From the NCBI RefSeq assembly GCF_000247815.1, contig NC_021681.1, positions 12,801,013 to 12,865,012 of the forward strand: 64,000 bases of DNA. The letters are read 5' to 3'. The translations under genes were made by a program, and so were the position numbers. The stretch's first letter is position 1. Each line of letters begins with the position of its first letter. Below are positions 38,501 through 52,100 of the stretch, one piece after another. The notes beneath the pieces are model-generated. The model was given only the letters and a program-made list of their open reading frames with translations. It was not told where the DNA came from and did not search any database. The DNA comes from Ficedula albicollis. Taxonomy: Eukaryota > Chordata > Aves > Passeriformes > Muscicapidae.

Positions 38501-40844
38501 GCACTGTGTCAAGTACAAGAGTAACCAACCCATGTAGTTTATCCACATACTTGTCACCTGAGGCTGAGAGATGCTGACATGCTAAATGCAGCATGTCAGA
38601 ATTCACAAGGTGAGGAGAAGCACTTTGATTACACCAGAAAAGAAACTATTAGAATAGTTCTAGTAGATTAAATTTGAATATAAAACCTAACCAACTACTT
38701 GAAGTTACTTAATAGAGTCTATAACTACTTACAATTATAACCACTGAGATAAAATGGGAGCACATTGAGATTGATCTAGTACAGATAAGTAGAGATGACA
38801 AGGAAGAATATATCTCTATACTCTTCACTGTCATCTCACACACATCACAAATCCAGGGAAGTAACAGTTCTGCAGTAATATCCACCACTGGGAGTTTGCA
38901 GCTTGAGACCTTCTCCTCTGCATTTCCAGACTGTGTTGAAACAGAATCCAGACAATCATCTGGATCATTAGAGTCCAAAGCTCTACAGACCCCACATTGT
39001 TGCTCAAATGGTAGAAATGATAGCTTTCATCTGCACTCCTCCAAATCCAGACACGCTGTCATTGGTTCCTGCTGTGGCATTGTATTCTGAACTTCAGGTT
39101 TCACAGGATTGTGCCTTACAGGCAAAATAGATCCCTTGTAATTCTAGAGAAAAATTAAATTAATTCAATTTCCAAACATCATTTAAAGATGTTTGTGTTC
39201 CCAGATGTGTGGCCATTTGAAGGGATGGTTCTTTTTTCAGTCCTGGCTCTTTCTGTTATTTCTTTCAGGTGATATAATGGCATAGAACCCTTGCAAGAAT
39301 TCTCCCAGGGAATGATATTAGATGGCAGCTTGAAATCTAATGCAGTGCTTAGGTATTTAAAGAAATAAGTATTCAGGAAACAGATTCTACATAATAAAAA
39401 GAGCACAAAGCTGTACTAGAAAGAACTGTATGGCCATCTTGTTTAAATAAGAGACAAGAAGATGATCAACATCATGCCTTATTAATAATAAAACTGGAAG
39501 TCATAACTGTGGAACTAATCTATCTTGGAGGGAAGAGTATATTTCTGTATTTCCTGTCTTGGAGGGAAGAGCAGATTTTTGCCACATAAACTGCTCTCTA
39601 CATCCAAAAAGATGGGTTTCATCAGAAAGCTTATTTCTTGTTGTAAAGAAGCTGAAATATTTTGGAGGTTTGCCAGACATCATGAAAAGTTGGGTGTCCT
39701 AGGGATTTCTTCATATGAAGGACTATGTGTCCCATTATAATAAAGGGAAGAAGGACAAAAACTTGAAAATCCTTATACAAACAAATTCCAAAAACTTGAA
39801 AAATAGTACTTTGCTTTCTAGGACATTCAAAGGTGTTTTTCATCATTGAAACAAGCAGGAGAACAAATCTGTTAAACCTAAAGTGGCTTGGGCCAGGACA
39901 CCAAACACAACAGAATTTCTGAAGCTTTAGCTATAGGGAAGCAAAGAGACCTTTCTTTAGTTTTTCTGTTCAGGAATCTGGGAGCTGGCTTTGCCTTGGT
40001 TGACTTTCTCTAACAGAATGCAGATCAGCATGGAATGCTTCACTTCTGGACGTCGCTATGTAAGGATGGAACATGGCTTGCCAGCCACAGACTCCAGCTG
40101 ATATATGTGGAATTTAACAGCTCTGAAATCCTCCACTTGCCAAGCATCTTCAGAAAATTCCATTATGCAGACAGAAGGTGATCACCATAAATTTAATATC
40201 TTACAGATCTTTTTTCTGTTATTCACAATAATCCTTTTACATTTTCAGCTCATGAAGATACAGATGGGATTCACTAAACAGTATAGAAACTAAATTTACT
40301 TATGCCTTCAGTTATATTTCAATATTAGTTTACAAACATGAAGCTGGGTCTCTGGTCATAAACAAATTCAATACACTTAGAAAATGAAATCACCCTAACA
40401 GTGGTACGGTTTCAAACTACAATTTTCTCTCCTTTTTTGTCTTGTTTTTCTGATATAGAATTACTTTTTTCCAAGGCTAAATAAATAGCAGACGGGTCAA
40501 TCTTTAGGTCACAAGTTCTATCTTTTCATTGCCAGGTAATATTCATAGCACAGCAGGGCTAAATCATGCTCTGCAGTTTGAGGACATTTGATGGAATCTT
40601 TGCTGTGATTACTTTAAGTGGTGACATTTAAGTGGCACGGAGTGGACATCTAAATCTTTGGATTTTGGAATGAAAGCTATTGAGGGAAGATATTTTCAAT
40701 GGCTGGCACAAATAAGCACCCATTAATCATCTTCCTTTCCAACTAACCTTGTTTGCATTGCCCAAAATCAAACAAGTCATTTTGACACAATACCATCCTT
40801 TTAAAGATGTTCAGGTCCTGACACTACTCTGAATAGCGAAGCCC
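35512..40844. other. Unique AT-rich DNA, no gene seen
   Basis: About 5.3 kb with only short frames (up to 97 codons) of no recognisable family. A small direct repeat, tcttggagggaagag, occurs at 39523 and 39557. Confidence 0.6.
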
Positions 40845-41420
40845 AAGACTGGAGACAGCACCCAATATGTGGCCTCATCAGTACTAATCAGAGAGAAGAA
40901 TCACCTCCTTCCCTCCCCTGGTAGCACCCTTCCAAATGCATTATTGACTGATGCCCAATTTGGTGCTCACCAGGACCTCAGGGACTTCTCTCTCCATATG
41001 CTTGGACTGTGCTGGTGCCTGCAGTTATTCCTTCACAGGGGCAGAACTTTGCATTTCTCTTTGTTGAACTCAGTGAGATTCCTCTCAGTTCATTTCTTCA
41101 GTCTGTTGATGCCCCAGGAAAGAGCAGCACAGCCACCTGGTTTATCAACCACTCTGTTTTGTGTCACCCTCAAACCTGCTGAAGGTGCACTGTCCCATCA
41201 CACAGATCACTAATGTTGAGCACTCACCTCAGCAGTGACCAGAGGGGCGCACCATGGGCATCCAGCTGGGCACCACAGTGCTGCTGACATGTGAGAACAA
41301 CGTGGGGAGCAGTGACAAAAGCCTTGCTGGATTCCAAACACACAGGATTGACTCCTCTCTCTCCATCCACCAAACCAGTCATCTCACAGTAGAAGGCTCT
41401 CAGTTTGGTGAAACATTATT
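40845..41420 (-). mobile_element. Decayed CR1 LINE internal fragment
   Basis: Several stretches match, from memory, the reverse complement of the CR1 reverse-transcriptase region and following part of ORF2: atgtggcctcatcag near 40867, ggcagaactttgcatttctc with gttgaactc near 41040-41070, ttttgtgtcaccctc near 41155, the gaaggtgcactgtcccatc stretch near 41180, aaaagccttgctggattcc near 41318 and catccaccaaaccagtcatc near 41365. The order is that of the element, so the fragment is continuous and on the minus strand. Many indels and stops destroy the frame. It lacks the CR1 3' tail and is an old, inactive copy. The small plus-strand frames here are not genes. Confidence 0.85.
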
Positions 41421-44400
41421 TCCATTTTATAACTCAACACAAATTGCTCTAAGTCACCTTCTTGTCTTCAGGTCATTGGAAATTGTTTCCATTCAGCAGC
41501 AAGTTGTTGGGGTTTTTTTCCTGATAGTTCTCACCTCAACATTTTTGTTGGATTTAAAAAAAAAATATTTTATAAATAGTGGAATTAATAGTGGTATTAA
41601 TAGTGGTTAATGAGAACAACAAATAATAAGACAAGTGGCAAAATACTCCAGATCTTTAAAGGCAGGGCAGAAATCTAAGCTAATTTTCTTAATTAACAGA
41701 TTTATGATGAAAAATCAAATTCTGAGAGAAATTATTACAATAAGTTTAGATTCTAATTATAGTTTATCAGAAAAATATTTTAAATTGTTCAAGTAATTTC
41801 CATCTTGAAGATTGAGAATGATCATGGTCTTGTCTTGGCAAAACCTTTCTTGCTCTCTTCCAGTTGTTACTTGCCTGGGATTTTTTTTGTGTTTAACAGA
41901 CTAAACCGTTTTCTAGTGAAATCATTAACATTAATTAAATTAAATGTAATTAAAAATTACAATTTCTCTAATGAATGATTTAAAAGTACAAATCTGAACA
42001 ATGAAATACTTTCTAAACAAATTCTGTTCTGATGAAGAGTTTTGTGCTGACTCCACTTACACCGAATTTCAAAACATTAAAAAGGGTAAAATCTGGGGTC
42101 TTATTTTTTGCTGAGGTTTAATTTTTTGCAGAAAAAGTGGTGGAAATCACATCCTGTAAGTGCTGGTTCTGCGTTAGGAACCCATTGGTTGTGATCAACA
42201 GGAGGAGGAGGATCCAGCCACCCCTCACTCTCCCCTGGTGTTGTTGCTATGGCAATGCTGAGCATCAGATTAGACCAGCTGTACAGAGTGACATGCTGTG
42301 TGCTCCCCAAGCCCTGACTTTGCTCTTTCTTTTGTTGTTGTTTTTATTAAAATAGCAATACAGGTTGTTTGCACTGAACTTGTGTAGTAAAAATGTGTGA
42401 AAGGATAAACTCATTAGACAGAAAAGGTAGAGTTAAGACAAAAACCTCATGGCAATTAGAAAGAAAAAGACATGCTGTATGTGTGATAAACCTTCACACA
42501 TCAAGACAGAGCCAAAAACTGAATGAAAACATCTCTGCAATCACATCAGCAGATTAACATTCATCACTGGTGTTTAGGGTTTTTAAACTCTCCTTTCAAC
42601 CCATTGTCAGAGGCAGGCACAAACTCTGCAGCACTGACCCAAAGTGGGGTAGAACATTCTAAAAACAGGTTACCATAAGGCTACAATGGAAGTCTCCCAA
42701 GTAACTTAGAGCATCTTAAAAGAGAGAATTATAGAACAGTAATTAATAAATGAAAGATCAAAACTTCATTTACATTGCCTGTGGGATTTTTCACCTTAAA
42801 AATGATATTTGGTGCCTTTCACTTATCTACTCTTCCTTAAAGGTTGCTCATGTTTAGCATTAATGTGGGGTAGGGTCACAAATTAATGATAAAATCCCCT
42901 CTCTGCTTATGTATACATAAACACACAGACACACAAAGACTTTGACATCTTTGCTCTAGAAAAGGAACACACAGCTTTAAGAGCTTGCAGTTTCAGAGAT
43001 GCACATGCTGGGGGAAAAAGGGAATCCAGGAAAGGTTCACCATTGTCTGTCCTGTGCAGCTGGTCTCTGTCCTCTTGGTAACTCAGGGTCTGGCTGGCAC
43101 ATTGGCAGTGTTTTGCAAATTCCATGCACTCTTTTGATACTTAAGCACTGTGACTGAACAGCTTTTACTTAGCAGGTTTCCTCAATAAAACCCCAATCAA
43201 GCTGAAAGAAATTGTTTAATCCATGACTTGGTCTAAGGCCAGGTCAAGTTGGTCTCATTTATCATCTTTTTAAGGTGGAGCTTTTGAATATGGACAGATG
43301 ATACAGCTCGAAGTGTTGGAAGCCATCTGGAGAAGGCATGGCTGCGTTACTAGTAACAAGTCATTGCTAATACCTCTTTGCCAAAGTAGCAGAACACAGT
43401 GCCTGGTCAAACATAAAAGCCTTTGAAGGCTCTTATGGGAATTCAGTTAGACTTTCCCTGTGTAAATGCACAATTTGTTTCTACTATATAGACCTTGAAA
43501 TGAGGTAGATCCCAAAGGCTATAGGAAAACATCTGCAAGATCTTGTATGGGTCAAATATTATACTGATGTGATTATCTCTTTGAAAATTAGTTTACAGAT
43601 GTTTAGCAAGGTGTTCACAGTGTTCAGTTTTACTATTTCATCATTGGCATTTGTGTCCAGTGCGCAGAAAATAACTTTGTGGATTCCATACAATAACTAC
43701 TGCCCAAAGGAAACGTTGTTCAGTTATGTGAGGAAATTAAAGCAAGTAATTTCATTTCTTTTATTACCATTTATTAACTTTTTTCCATATGTAAAGTCCA
43801 AGAATTTAGAATAAATTTTCAGTAGCATTGCTCCTTTTGAAGCCAAATCCTGCTACTTTTACTTCCTTGGCATTGGCCAGATTTATTAGCCAGATTCTGC
43901 AGAGCAGTTCTTTGTCCTGTTGTGTATCACCCTCCAAATCAGGCTCTCCATCAATACAAGTAGCCCAGGCAGAGCAGCGCCACTGAAACAGAGACCATCA
44001 GGGGAAGAGCAGCTTGTTAACAGCTCTTGTCCTAGAAAACAAGAACTATGGATGTGGACATTCTCTACAGAGAAGATGATCAGAAAATGGTAGGTTCAAA
44101 AGAAATATTATTTTTCTCCATGACAAGACAGGGAATAATTTCTTAAGTTGTTGTTTACTGTCGAAAAAAACTTTGACAGAGTGAAGGTGTTAATCTTGGA
44201 AATTGCCTTATTTTGTTTAAAATAGTCAAAAGACAACTGGGCTACATTTCTGATCTCTGCTTAATACTAGGAGTCGATCTAAGTTTGAGAGTCCTTAAAA
44301 GGTCTCAATTTACCTCATAACAGCAGCACTGGGTTCTCAAAAGTGCAAATGTAGACACTAAGTCAGATGTGTTCTGTGGCAAACAGCCAAGAAAATCCAC

Positions 44401-46431
44401 TGCTGAATCTCAGAAAAACTAATAAATCTGAATAATTAATATACCGATCACAATTACGATCTGCTGTCAGACAAAGAAATGTAATTCATTACATAAAAAC
44501 GGATTATTTCTTTCTGATTGTTTTAGCTGTGTGTTTTAGAGTCACAGAAAACTGGACCAAGAGAAAGATTGGTTTTTCCCTTCTTCTTTCCCATTTATTA
44601 AAAATGTGCTTGATAAATAAAACCTGAGGGGGGTGGGGAGAAGAAAATATATTATGCCTCAAAGGAAAGATAAATTTTTTGGATACAACAGAAAAAAAAT
44701 ATAATACTTTTCCATGTGGAAATAATACAGCTAACAGCCAGTACTTCAGATCAGCATCATATGTTGTGTATGAATTACTCATGTAACATAGGGGATTGTG
44801 CAGCTAACTCAGCTAACTCCAGTGTCAGCATGCAGGCTCAGCTCTCCCTTGCCTTTGCTTGGAAAAGGTGACACTAAACTTTTTGGAGAGTTTGGGGTTT
44901 TTTTCTAAAGCTTAGCTAAATCATAATTTTAAAAATATAAACAAACAGAAAAATGTCTTCATATCAAATAAAAGCAATTTGGGTTTAACAGATATCTATC
45001 TGCACTTTTCCAGGCACTGCAGGAGCTCTGCAAAGCAAATGGGATTTGGGGTAGAAGAAAGAGCATCAGGATTTTTTTTGTTTGCCACACTTCAGTTGGT
45101 TTTGGTTGTAAATCAGTCCAGTCCTCATGTTTCTGCTGGCTCTGCCTTAGGCTCACCACACCTCAGTTAGGAGAACACCTGCAGTTCCTCTCTTCATGGC
45201 TGATGTAAGGGGGTGCCGAGCTCCACAGGGCAAAGGAGCCTGATTTAATTTCCTAGATGAGGTGTTCTGAGCATAATCAGGGTAAATTAAGGGAGTCTGA
45301 TTAATTTTGCTGCATTTCTGAGAGAAAACGTGTTCTGTGTTGTTGGTAATGCAGTGCAGTTGTTTTACACTACCTGTGAGCCCCTCAGACTGTGCCAGAA
45401 ACAGTGCCAGCTTTGGGGAAGAAAATCAGGGATTCATATGATAACTTGCACCACCCTTACTCAAAACTGGGATGGCCACACTTCAACTTGGAGCAAATTA
45501 AAAATGCTTCCTGCAGAAGTGCATGTGTGGCAGCATACTTAACATTTTAATAATAATGGCTCACTGCAACAGTATTTCTGATATTTTTCACTCTTTTTTG
45601 CAATGAAAATAGATTAGTGATGCATTTTATGATTTCCCATTACTGTTTCTTGCAAGGCTCAGGCATTCTGCTCAGACTAGCTTCTCTTAACTTCCCTTCT
45701 GTGAGCTGTGCTCCAGTCTGCTCTATGCAGTCTGCTGCATGTTGAATATTCATCTGTGTTTCTCCTCAGTCCACCTCCAGATTTCTGATTCTTGTAATTC
45801 ATGACAAAGATTTTAATGACTCTGGAAAGGACAGCCACCTCAATCTCATTGTTTGCACAATCAGAAGATCATAATCCAGATGCAATAAATCTCAGCTCCG
45901 ATGAGAAATAATTTGGCATTGCCTAAACATGACATGAATATGTTACAAAAAGCTTCCCTTAGCTTCTAAGTTGCAGCTTGAAGCTAAGAGCAGTGGACGA
46001 GGTCCAAAATCTACAGAATACTTTTTGGCCTTCAAAGCTTAGTAAGGCTTTCTCAAGCTGTGTTTTATAAGCCTGCTATATATTTTTCCTTGTAAAGCCC
46101 ATGTATACACTTGCATTTTTCTTCCCTCACTATCCAGTTGAAACCAGTATATTCACAGAACAATCAAAGTACAAATGTTGACATTTACACTGCTGGACAT
46201 ATAAATAAAATTCTTATATAAGTATCTATTAGGCAAGATTTACTTCATGCCATTTTCAATCAACTACACAGGCAAGCAGTATATATAGAAAAATAAACCC
46301 CCTATTCATAGTTACACAAATATTTCATGTACGCTTTGTTTATTCATTGGAGGAAACTGAGCATATCTTCCGCAGTTTTACCACAGGTCATCTGAAGGGC
46401 AGTATCAGGATTCCTGTGATCCATGTAGGCC
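41421..46431. other. Unique AT-rich DNA, no gene seen
   Basis: About 5.0 kb. A short aatagtgg-type repeat lies at 41576-41606. No recognised exon, RNA gene or transposon. Confidence 0.6.
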
Positions 46432-46445
46432 TCCCAAGGGGGCGC
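46432..46445 (+). promoter_or_regulatory. CTCF-like motif (weak)
   Basis: The 14-mer tcccaagggggcgc matches about 11 of 14 positions of CCASYAGRKGGCRS, with the strong AGGGGGCGC core intact, in AT-rich surroundings. A motif alone does not show binding. Confidence 0.3.
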
Positions 46446-48635
46446 AGAACAAGACCTGTTTGATCCAGCACCTGCTGTGAAACTATCACTTGGATACTTT
46501 TTTGTAAATTTTTGCCAGACTGTGAATAGTATAAATATGTAAGAAAGAGCAACAGGAAAATCAGCTGGATATTGATGAAAATGCCATTAGTAGCCACTGA
46601 TCAATCATTTCAGACTACCTTTTCTTTCTTTTTCTTTTCTTTTTTCTTTTTTGTTCTGCACTGCAGCTTCAGCATTAGCCAGACTCAGGCCACCACATAG
46701 TTTTTAACTACGTGTTACCACATTATTCTTTTGCTATAGTCTAGAGGGAAAGCCCAAAAATGCAAAACATGGCAACTGGCATTTTTATGCAGTATGAGTG
46801 ACCAGCAGGCAACCCAGGGACCATTCCCTGAGTGTTCAGAATACCCTGATAGGATTTAGCAATTCAGTTTCTAGGAATCATCAGATTCTAATTCCACAGA
46901 AAAACTTTAGCAAAAATCTGCTTGGTTGCCAGAAAAATTCTTGGGGGGCTGTTTTGTTTTAAGTTTAGGTCCTCTGGAACTTGACAAAAAGACCTTAGGG
47001 AATGGATTTGAGTAATGATTTTCTGAAGCCATTAAACTTAACAATGACTTCAAAGATTTAGCATCTGTTTTTTAAATGTCCACATGAGGCTGACAGTTGG
47101 TATACAATGTTTCACCCCACTGCAGTTGGCAACTACCAAAATATTAAATGTTCCAAAATACAAACTTTGCCTGAGACCGTGGTTCTGATCAGGTAGGAGG
47201 CTCTGAAATACGGCATCTTTTTGTTCATCAGCCCCAGGTGAGGGTTTACTTGACTTGCTGACACACATACCTTTATGTCCTTAATAATCTGCTAGCAATA
47301 GAAAAAGGCAAACCAGTGAAGGCAGAGTGAGTTCACTCCCTTCTGGCTCATGTATCAGGAGCTGTTAGCAAAATTCCAGCTCTGTGGTGGGGATGTGTGA
47401 GTCCAAAACAAACAAGATGTTTTTCAGATGCTAGACTGTGTTTAAAGCTGTGGCACTTGGAAAAATTTATTTTATTTTATTACTGTAAATTGAACAAGTT
47501 TAATTAATATCAGCTCACTGACAAACAAGTATGCTGGTTTGATTCTTGGTTTTCACACTGTGCAACAAATCCTGACACACAAGCCTTTAGAGGAGTCGAA
47601 GGCCCAGCCAGCAGAGCTAATGTGGTTCCACTTTGCAGCTATAAGAGTGAGAGAATCAAAACTGTGCAGCCCCCTCCCCTTTATGGATGAGATCTTCCAT
47701 TTCATTTTGCAGGCTTAAATCATGGCCAGAGGCTTTCAACTTCAACACTGCACAGAAAAATTTCCTTCTAAGAGAAACTTACATCATCAACTGCTAGACC
47801 TGTCCTGGGTCGCCATAGGCAGTGTGAAAAGGGAATAATTTACTGTTCCTGAAGCTCAGATTATCTCCTATTTGTCCATTCACCCTCAGCATGACCTATG
47901 CCTCCTGTGAGTTAGCTCCACTATTTGGCTCTTAACTACACAGGCTCTAGTTGAATCAGTAATTTTATCTAACAAAAGCCACATAGGAAGAAAATAAATG
48001 AAATGCTGCCTTTTTAATGCCCCTGACCACAAAATGTGATGGTGCTGCTTTGTCACTGGGCTCCTAACTGATTGCTACCTTGTGCACAGGTAGCCACTGT
48101 TTGTGACCAAGATGTCAAACAAACAGTTTTATGTGTTATTGCAAACTGTAAGGAAGGCATAGTCTGGACACTGTATTTGAATGGAAGTGTATAAATTCTT
48201 GGGAAAGGAAACAAATGAAATTTCAGATTTTAAGACAATTATATCAACGTCTCACCATTCCTATCCTAATTTACTTAGTTCAGAGAAAAACAAAGGAAAA
48301 AGCTTTTAATGACTTGCCTTTCATACCTCTTGACTTGAAAGAAAGATGATAAAGAAGAGGGTGTTTCTTTGCTTGGAGAAGTCATAGCAAAGTTAAGATT
48401 GGACTTCCCCTCCTCTCCCTTCTTTAAAATAGTTTATTGGAACAGAAGAGTGAAAAGAGGAATCCTACTGAAAGAAAATCTGTCTATTTAAAACTTGTGG
48501 AAGAAAGTGTTCCAGAACATTAATTTGTTTTAAAATATTGGCCCCTAATACTGCCAAGATTAATGAAATGAACTGTCATCTGCAGAGGAAGTGCCAGTTT
48601 ACAAGACAAAGCTGTTATGAATTATGTGCAGTATT
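46446..48635. other. Unique DNA, no gene seen
   Basis: A pyrimidine-rich ttttctttctttttc stretch occupies about 46618-46652. Nothing else was recognised. Confidence 0.6.
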
Positions 48636-48747
48636 TTTTCAAGATTTCAGAAAATTTTGGTAGAAACTGTGTGTGTAATACACTTACTTGATTTTCAAGA
48701 TTTCAGAAAATTTTGGTAGAAACTGTGTGTGTAGTACACTTACTTGA
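48636..48747. repeat. 56-bp tandem duplication, two copies
   Basis: The unit starting ttttcaagatttcag occurs at 48636-48691 and 48692-48747 with one difference noticed (gtaatacac versus gtagtacac). Confidence 0.96.
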
Positions 48748-48784
48748 TACAATTCCTTATTTCTGGCTCCATTTTTTTTTCCCA

Positions 48785-49163
48785 CACTCTATTTGGCTAC
48801 TGATAAACTATCTTCACAGAATAGGCTTCCAAGAAATATTAAGGTAAATAAGACACATGTTCCTTAGAGATTTATATGATAAGTTGAGATCTGTTTCAAA
48901 AGCAAATCTGGACATAAATGCAAAATAGAACTGGGTGAAATCATCAACTCTGCCTGCTAAAATCGGCTTTCAGCCACTCTATTTGGCTACTGATAAACTA
49001 TCTTCACAGAATAGGCTTCCAAGAAATATTAAGGTAGATAAGACACATGTTCCTTAGAGATTTATATGATAAGTTGAGATCTGTTTCAAAAGCAAATCTG
49101 GACATAAATGCAAAATAGAACTGGGTGAAATCATCAATTCTGCCTGCTAAAATCGTCTTTCAG
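48785..49163. repeat. 190-bp tandem duplication, two copies
   Basis: The unit starting cactctatttggctac occurs at 48785-48974 and 48975-49163. Differences noticed are aggtaaataag versus aggtagataag, atcaactctg versus atcaattctg and atcggcttt versus atcgtcttt. It lies only 37 bp from the 56-bp tandem duplication, so two independent duplications sit side by side. Confidence 0.96.
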
Positions 49164-52100
49164 TTTCTTCTGTGGCATAAAATATTCACTGTATCTTTCT
49201 ATAGCATCAAAACTTTCATCTGTTTTGATATCAGGTTTCTCGAAGTCCCTGAGTATTAGTGAGCATTAGAGAAAGCTTCCACCAGGGCTCATTTCCTTTG
49301 CTGAGGTCATAACCCATTTCTTCTTATTCTCTCATTGATCGAGTTACCCAACATCCTCTGGAAGGTCATAGATAATTTTTTCTTTGTAGTTCCTTAGAAA
49401 GAAATTCTAGTCTTTTATTCTTTTTTTTGAGTCAGTTCAAAAAATACAGATCCTTCACCCATGCTTGTTATACAGAGCTGATCTATTTAGCTGGTATAAA
49501 GCAATATAAATTAACTATTTATTTACACTTTCCAAGAATTTGGGGCTGGTATTCCCTTGAATTATTATTAATAACTGCCATTTCCTCTCCTAGGACAATA
49601 TATGTTCTAGAAGGAGTTTAAAACTGCAGTGTATGATTTGCCATAGCTATACAGTTCCATTGGTTTCCACATAATTCTGTCATCCATAACCTAGATACTG
49701 CTTTTCTGTCTATACTGGAGAAGACAATGAAGGTCTTCTGTGTAGAGCCACCGTAGGTCTTATCCTTTACAGATGAGAAATGGGCAACTTATTGCTGGTC
49801 CTTCTAGAGCCGGGGAGCACCCACTGACCATTGGAAGAGCCATACGAAAGGAAGTTAATAATTTCTGGAATTGGCACTCATTTCTCTTTTGGCTACTAGC
49901 TAAAGCCTGTAATAGCATTTTTGAAATAACATTTTTGTCTGGGATGTACCATACAGGTTCTGACCCTCACTGCTGCCAGTGAGAATATCAGAGATCACAG
50001 CTTGGCCTCAAAAATCTGCTCACTAGAGCAGAGTTTGGATTTTACAGAGGAAAGGATTAAAACCTGTCATTCAGATGGATAAAGCAAATTTTATGTTAGA
50101 CCTATATAAACTCAGCAGCTCTCTGACTGTCCTTTGAGTTGAGTTTTCTCATGGTTGCACTTACACTAAAATCTCTCTTGAATGTATTTCAGCTTCCTCT
50201 TCTATCTCTGCTCCCTTAATTGCTTTTTCACCCTCTAACCCCATTCTCCATACTCTTGTGAGATACCAGGCAGGCAAACCTAAGGACACCACTTTGGATT
50301 TTACACTAGAACTTCCATTTATTAGCTTAAATTTTATATTTCATAGTTATTTAGTTTTGCACAGTTTCGCCAAAGAACTTTTAATCTGGACAATAGCTAG
50401 ATACCATGAATTCTAGCTTTCAACTTGCAGAAACAAATCACAAGCATTAGCTTAATAATTCCTTTCCCTGAGTAGATTTGTGTTTCACCAGGCCACATTA
50501 ATAAGCATTATTTAAGGAAGGTTTTCTCTTTTTTTGTGATCATGTATGTCAAAGTATTGAGCCAGAGAGCAGAACACATGTTTCATCAAGAAATCATAAG
50601 AGTTATGCAAAGATTTATCCCTGCTTTGAAATTTTACCCAAAAGCCTTTGGAAAGGAAAAAGTAGACATGTAAAACTCAACAGTTGCTTCAGGTAGAATA
50701 TAGGTGGACTTCAATCCCTAAGGAATCTGCATCCAGGAGTGAGATAAAGGTGTCACTCTCTCAATACTGAACAAAGTCCAAGGGCAATTCACAGGCAACA
50801 TTGGTAGGGAGAAAAGTTCAAATTCTTAACAATTAATGTTGCCAGATGAATTTCCCAAAAGTGGGGGGAAGACAGAAACCATTTGTAAATATGGACTGAG
50901 TGTATCACTTGGGTGATCAGTTTTTATCAGGGACTCCAGAAAGACTAGAGTCTTTACCCAGCTGAATCCTGCTCATTGCAGTGGGACTTTGCCTGGTCAG
51001 ACATGAGTATAAAATGAAGCAATGTGATGTCCTGGCAAAACCTGGACTGTTCATGGAACAGTGCCTCATATCAAGGCACATTGGGTGTTACACCTGAGTT
51101 AGAAGGTGCACAATTAGACGAGCACAGTAGATTTGGATTAACTTTTGGACAGTGGGTTTGAATTAATTAAGGGCAACATTCTCTGAAATTATTGGTGAGG
51201 TTAGAAAAAATAAATTGGTTTTAATTAGAGTCCTGTAAGCTGTGTGGTTTCACTACCTTCCAAATTTGGCTTTAAAAAATTAACTAAAACCTAAGAGGTT
51301 TTAGAGTTTTATACTGATTATACATCCCACATCCCTTTTTTTCAGGTGATAAGGTACAGACTACTGCATCCTGGCAAAATTCCAGAGTGGATAATTGCAT
51401 TGCCTTGCCAAGTTTTAATTGAACGAGGTGCTCTTCTTAACTTTGTCTCACAGTAAATTACTGTGCATTGTTATGTATTGTTAATTACTGACCACACATC
51501 TCCAGAGGAGCCTGACTTGCAGAGGTATCATATTGCCATGGTGTAATCCAGAAAAAACATAAAGCTAAAATCCTCAGAGATGTCAAGAAGAAAGATGATG
51601 GGTCAGGGCTGATGTAGAAACCTGTCATCCAAACATCACTTCTCCTCTCTCTTCATGCATTTATAATAATTATCAGTGTAGACTGACAAGGGAGCCCTGC
51701 CATTTGATGGAGTATGCTCCAAGAGAAGGACAGACTCAGGTACAATTCCACAGCCTCTCAGAGATCTGTTGTGGTGATTTGGAGCAATTCTGTGAAGGTC
51801 TCCAGTGGGCTAATTGGAGATGCCTCAGACCACCCTTGCTGGGGTTGCAGAGGGATCTCCTTGGGCTTTTTTCCAGAGAACTGTTACTTTTAGTAACCAA
51901 AACTGTTTGTGAAACAAGAGCACAAATCTTTTATCCCAAACCATTTTAGCATAGGTGCCAAAAAGGTTCTTTTTTGGTATTTCAAATCAGGAAATTAGGC
52001 AAAGTAGGATGAGAAAAGAAACAAAGTCCACGCAATTTTGCATTTTAAAACTTTAGAAAGAAATAGACTGAAAAAAGTTGAAACCAAAATAAAACCTTTC

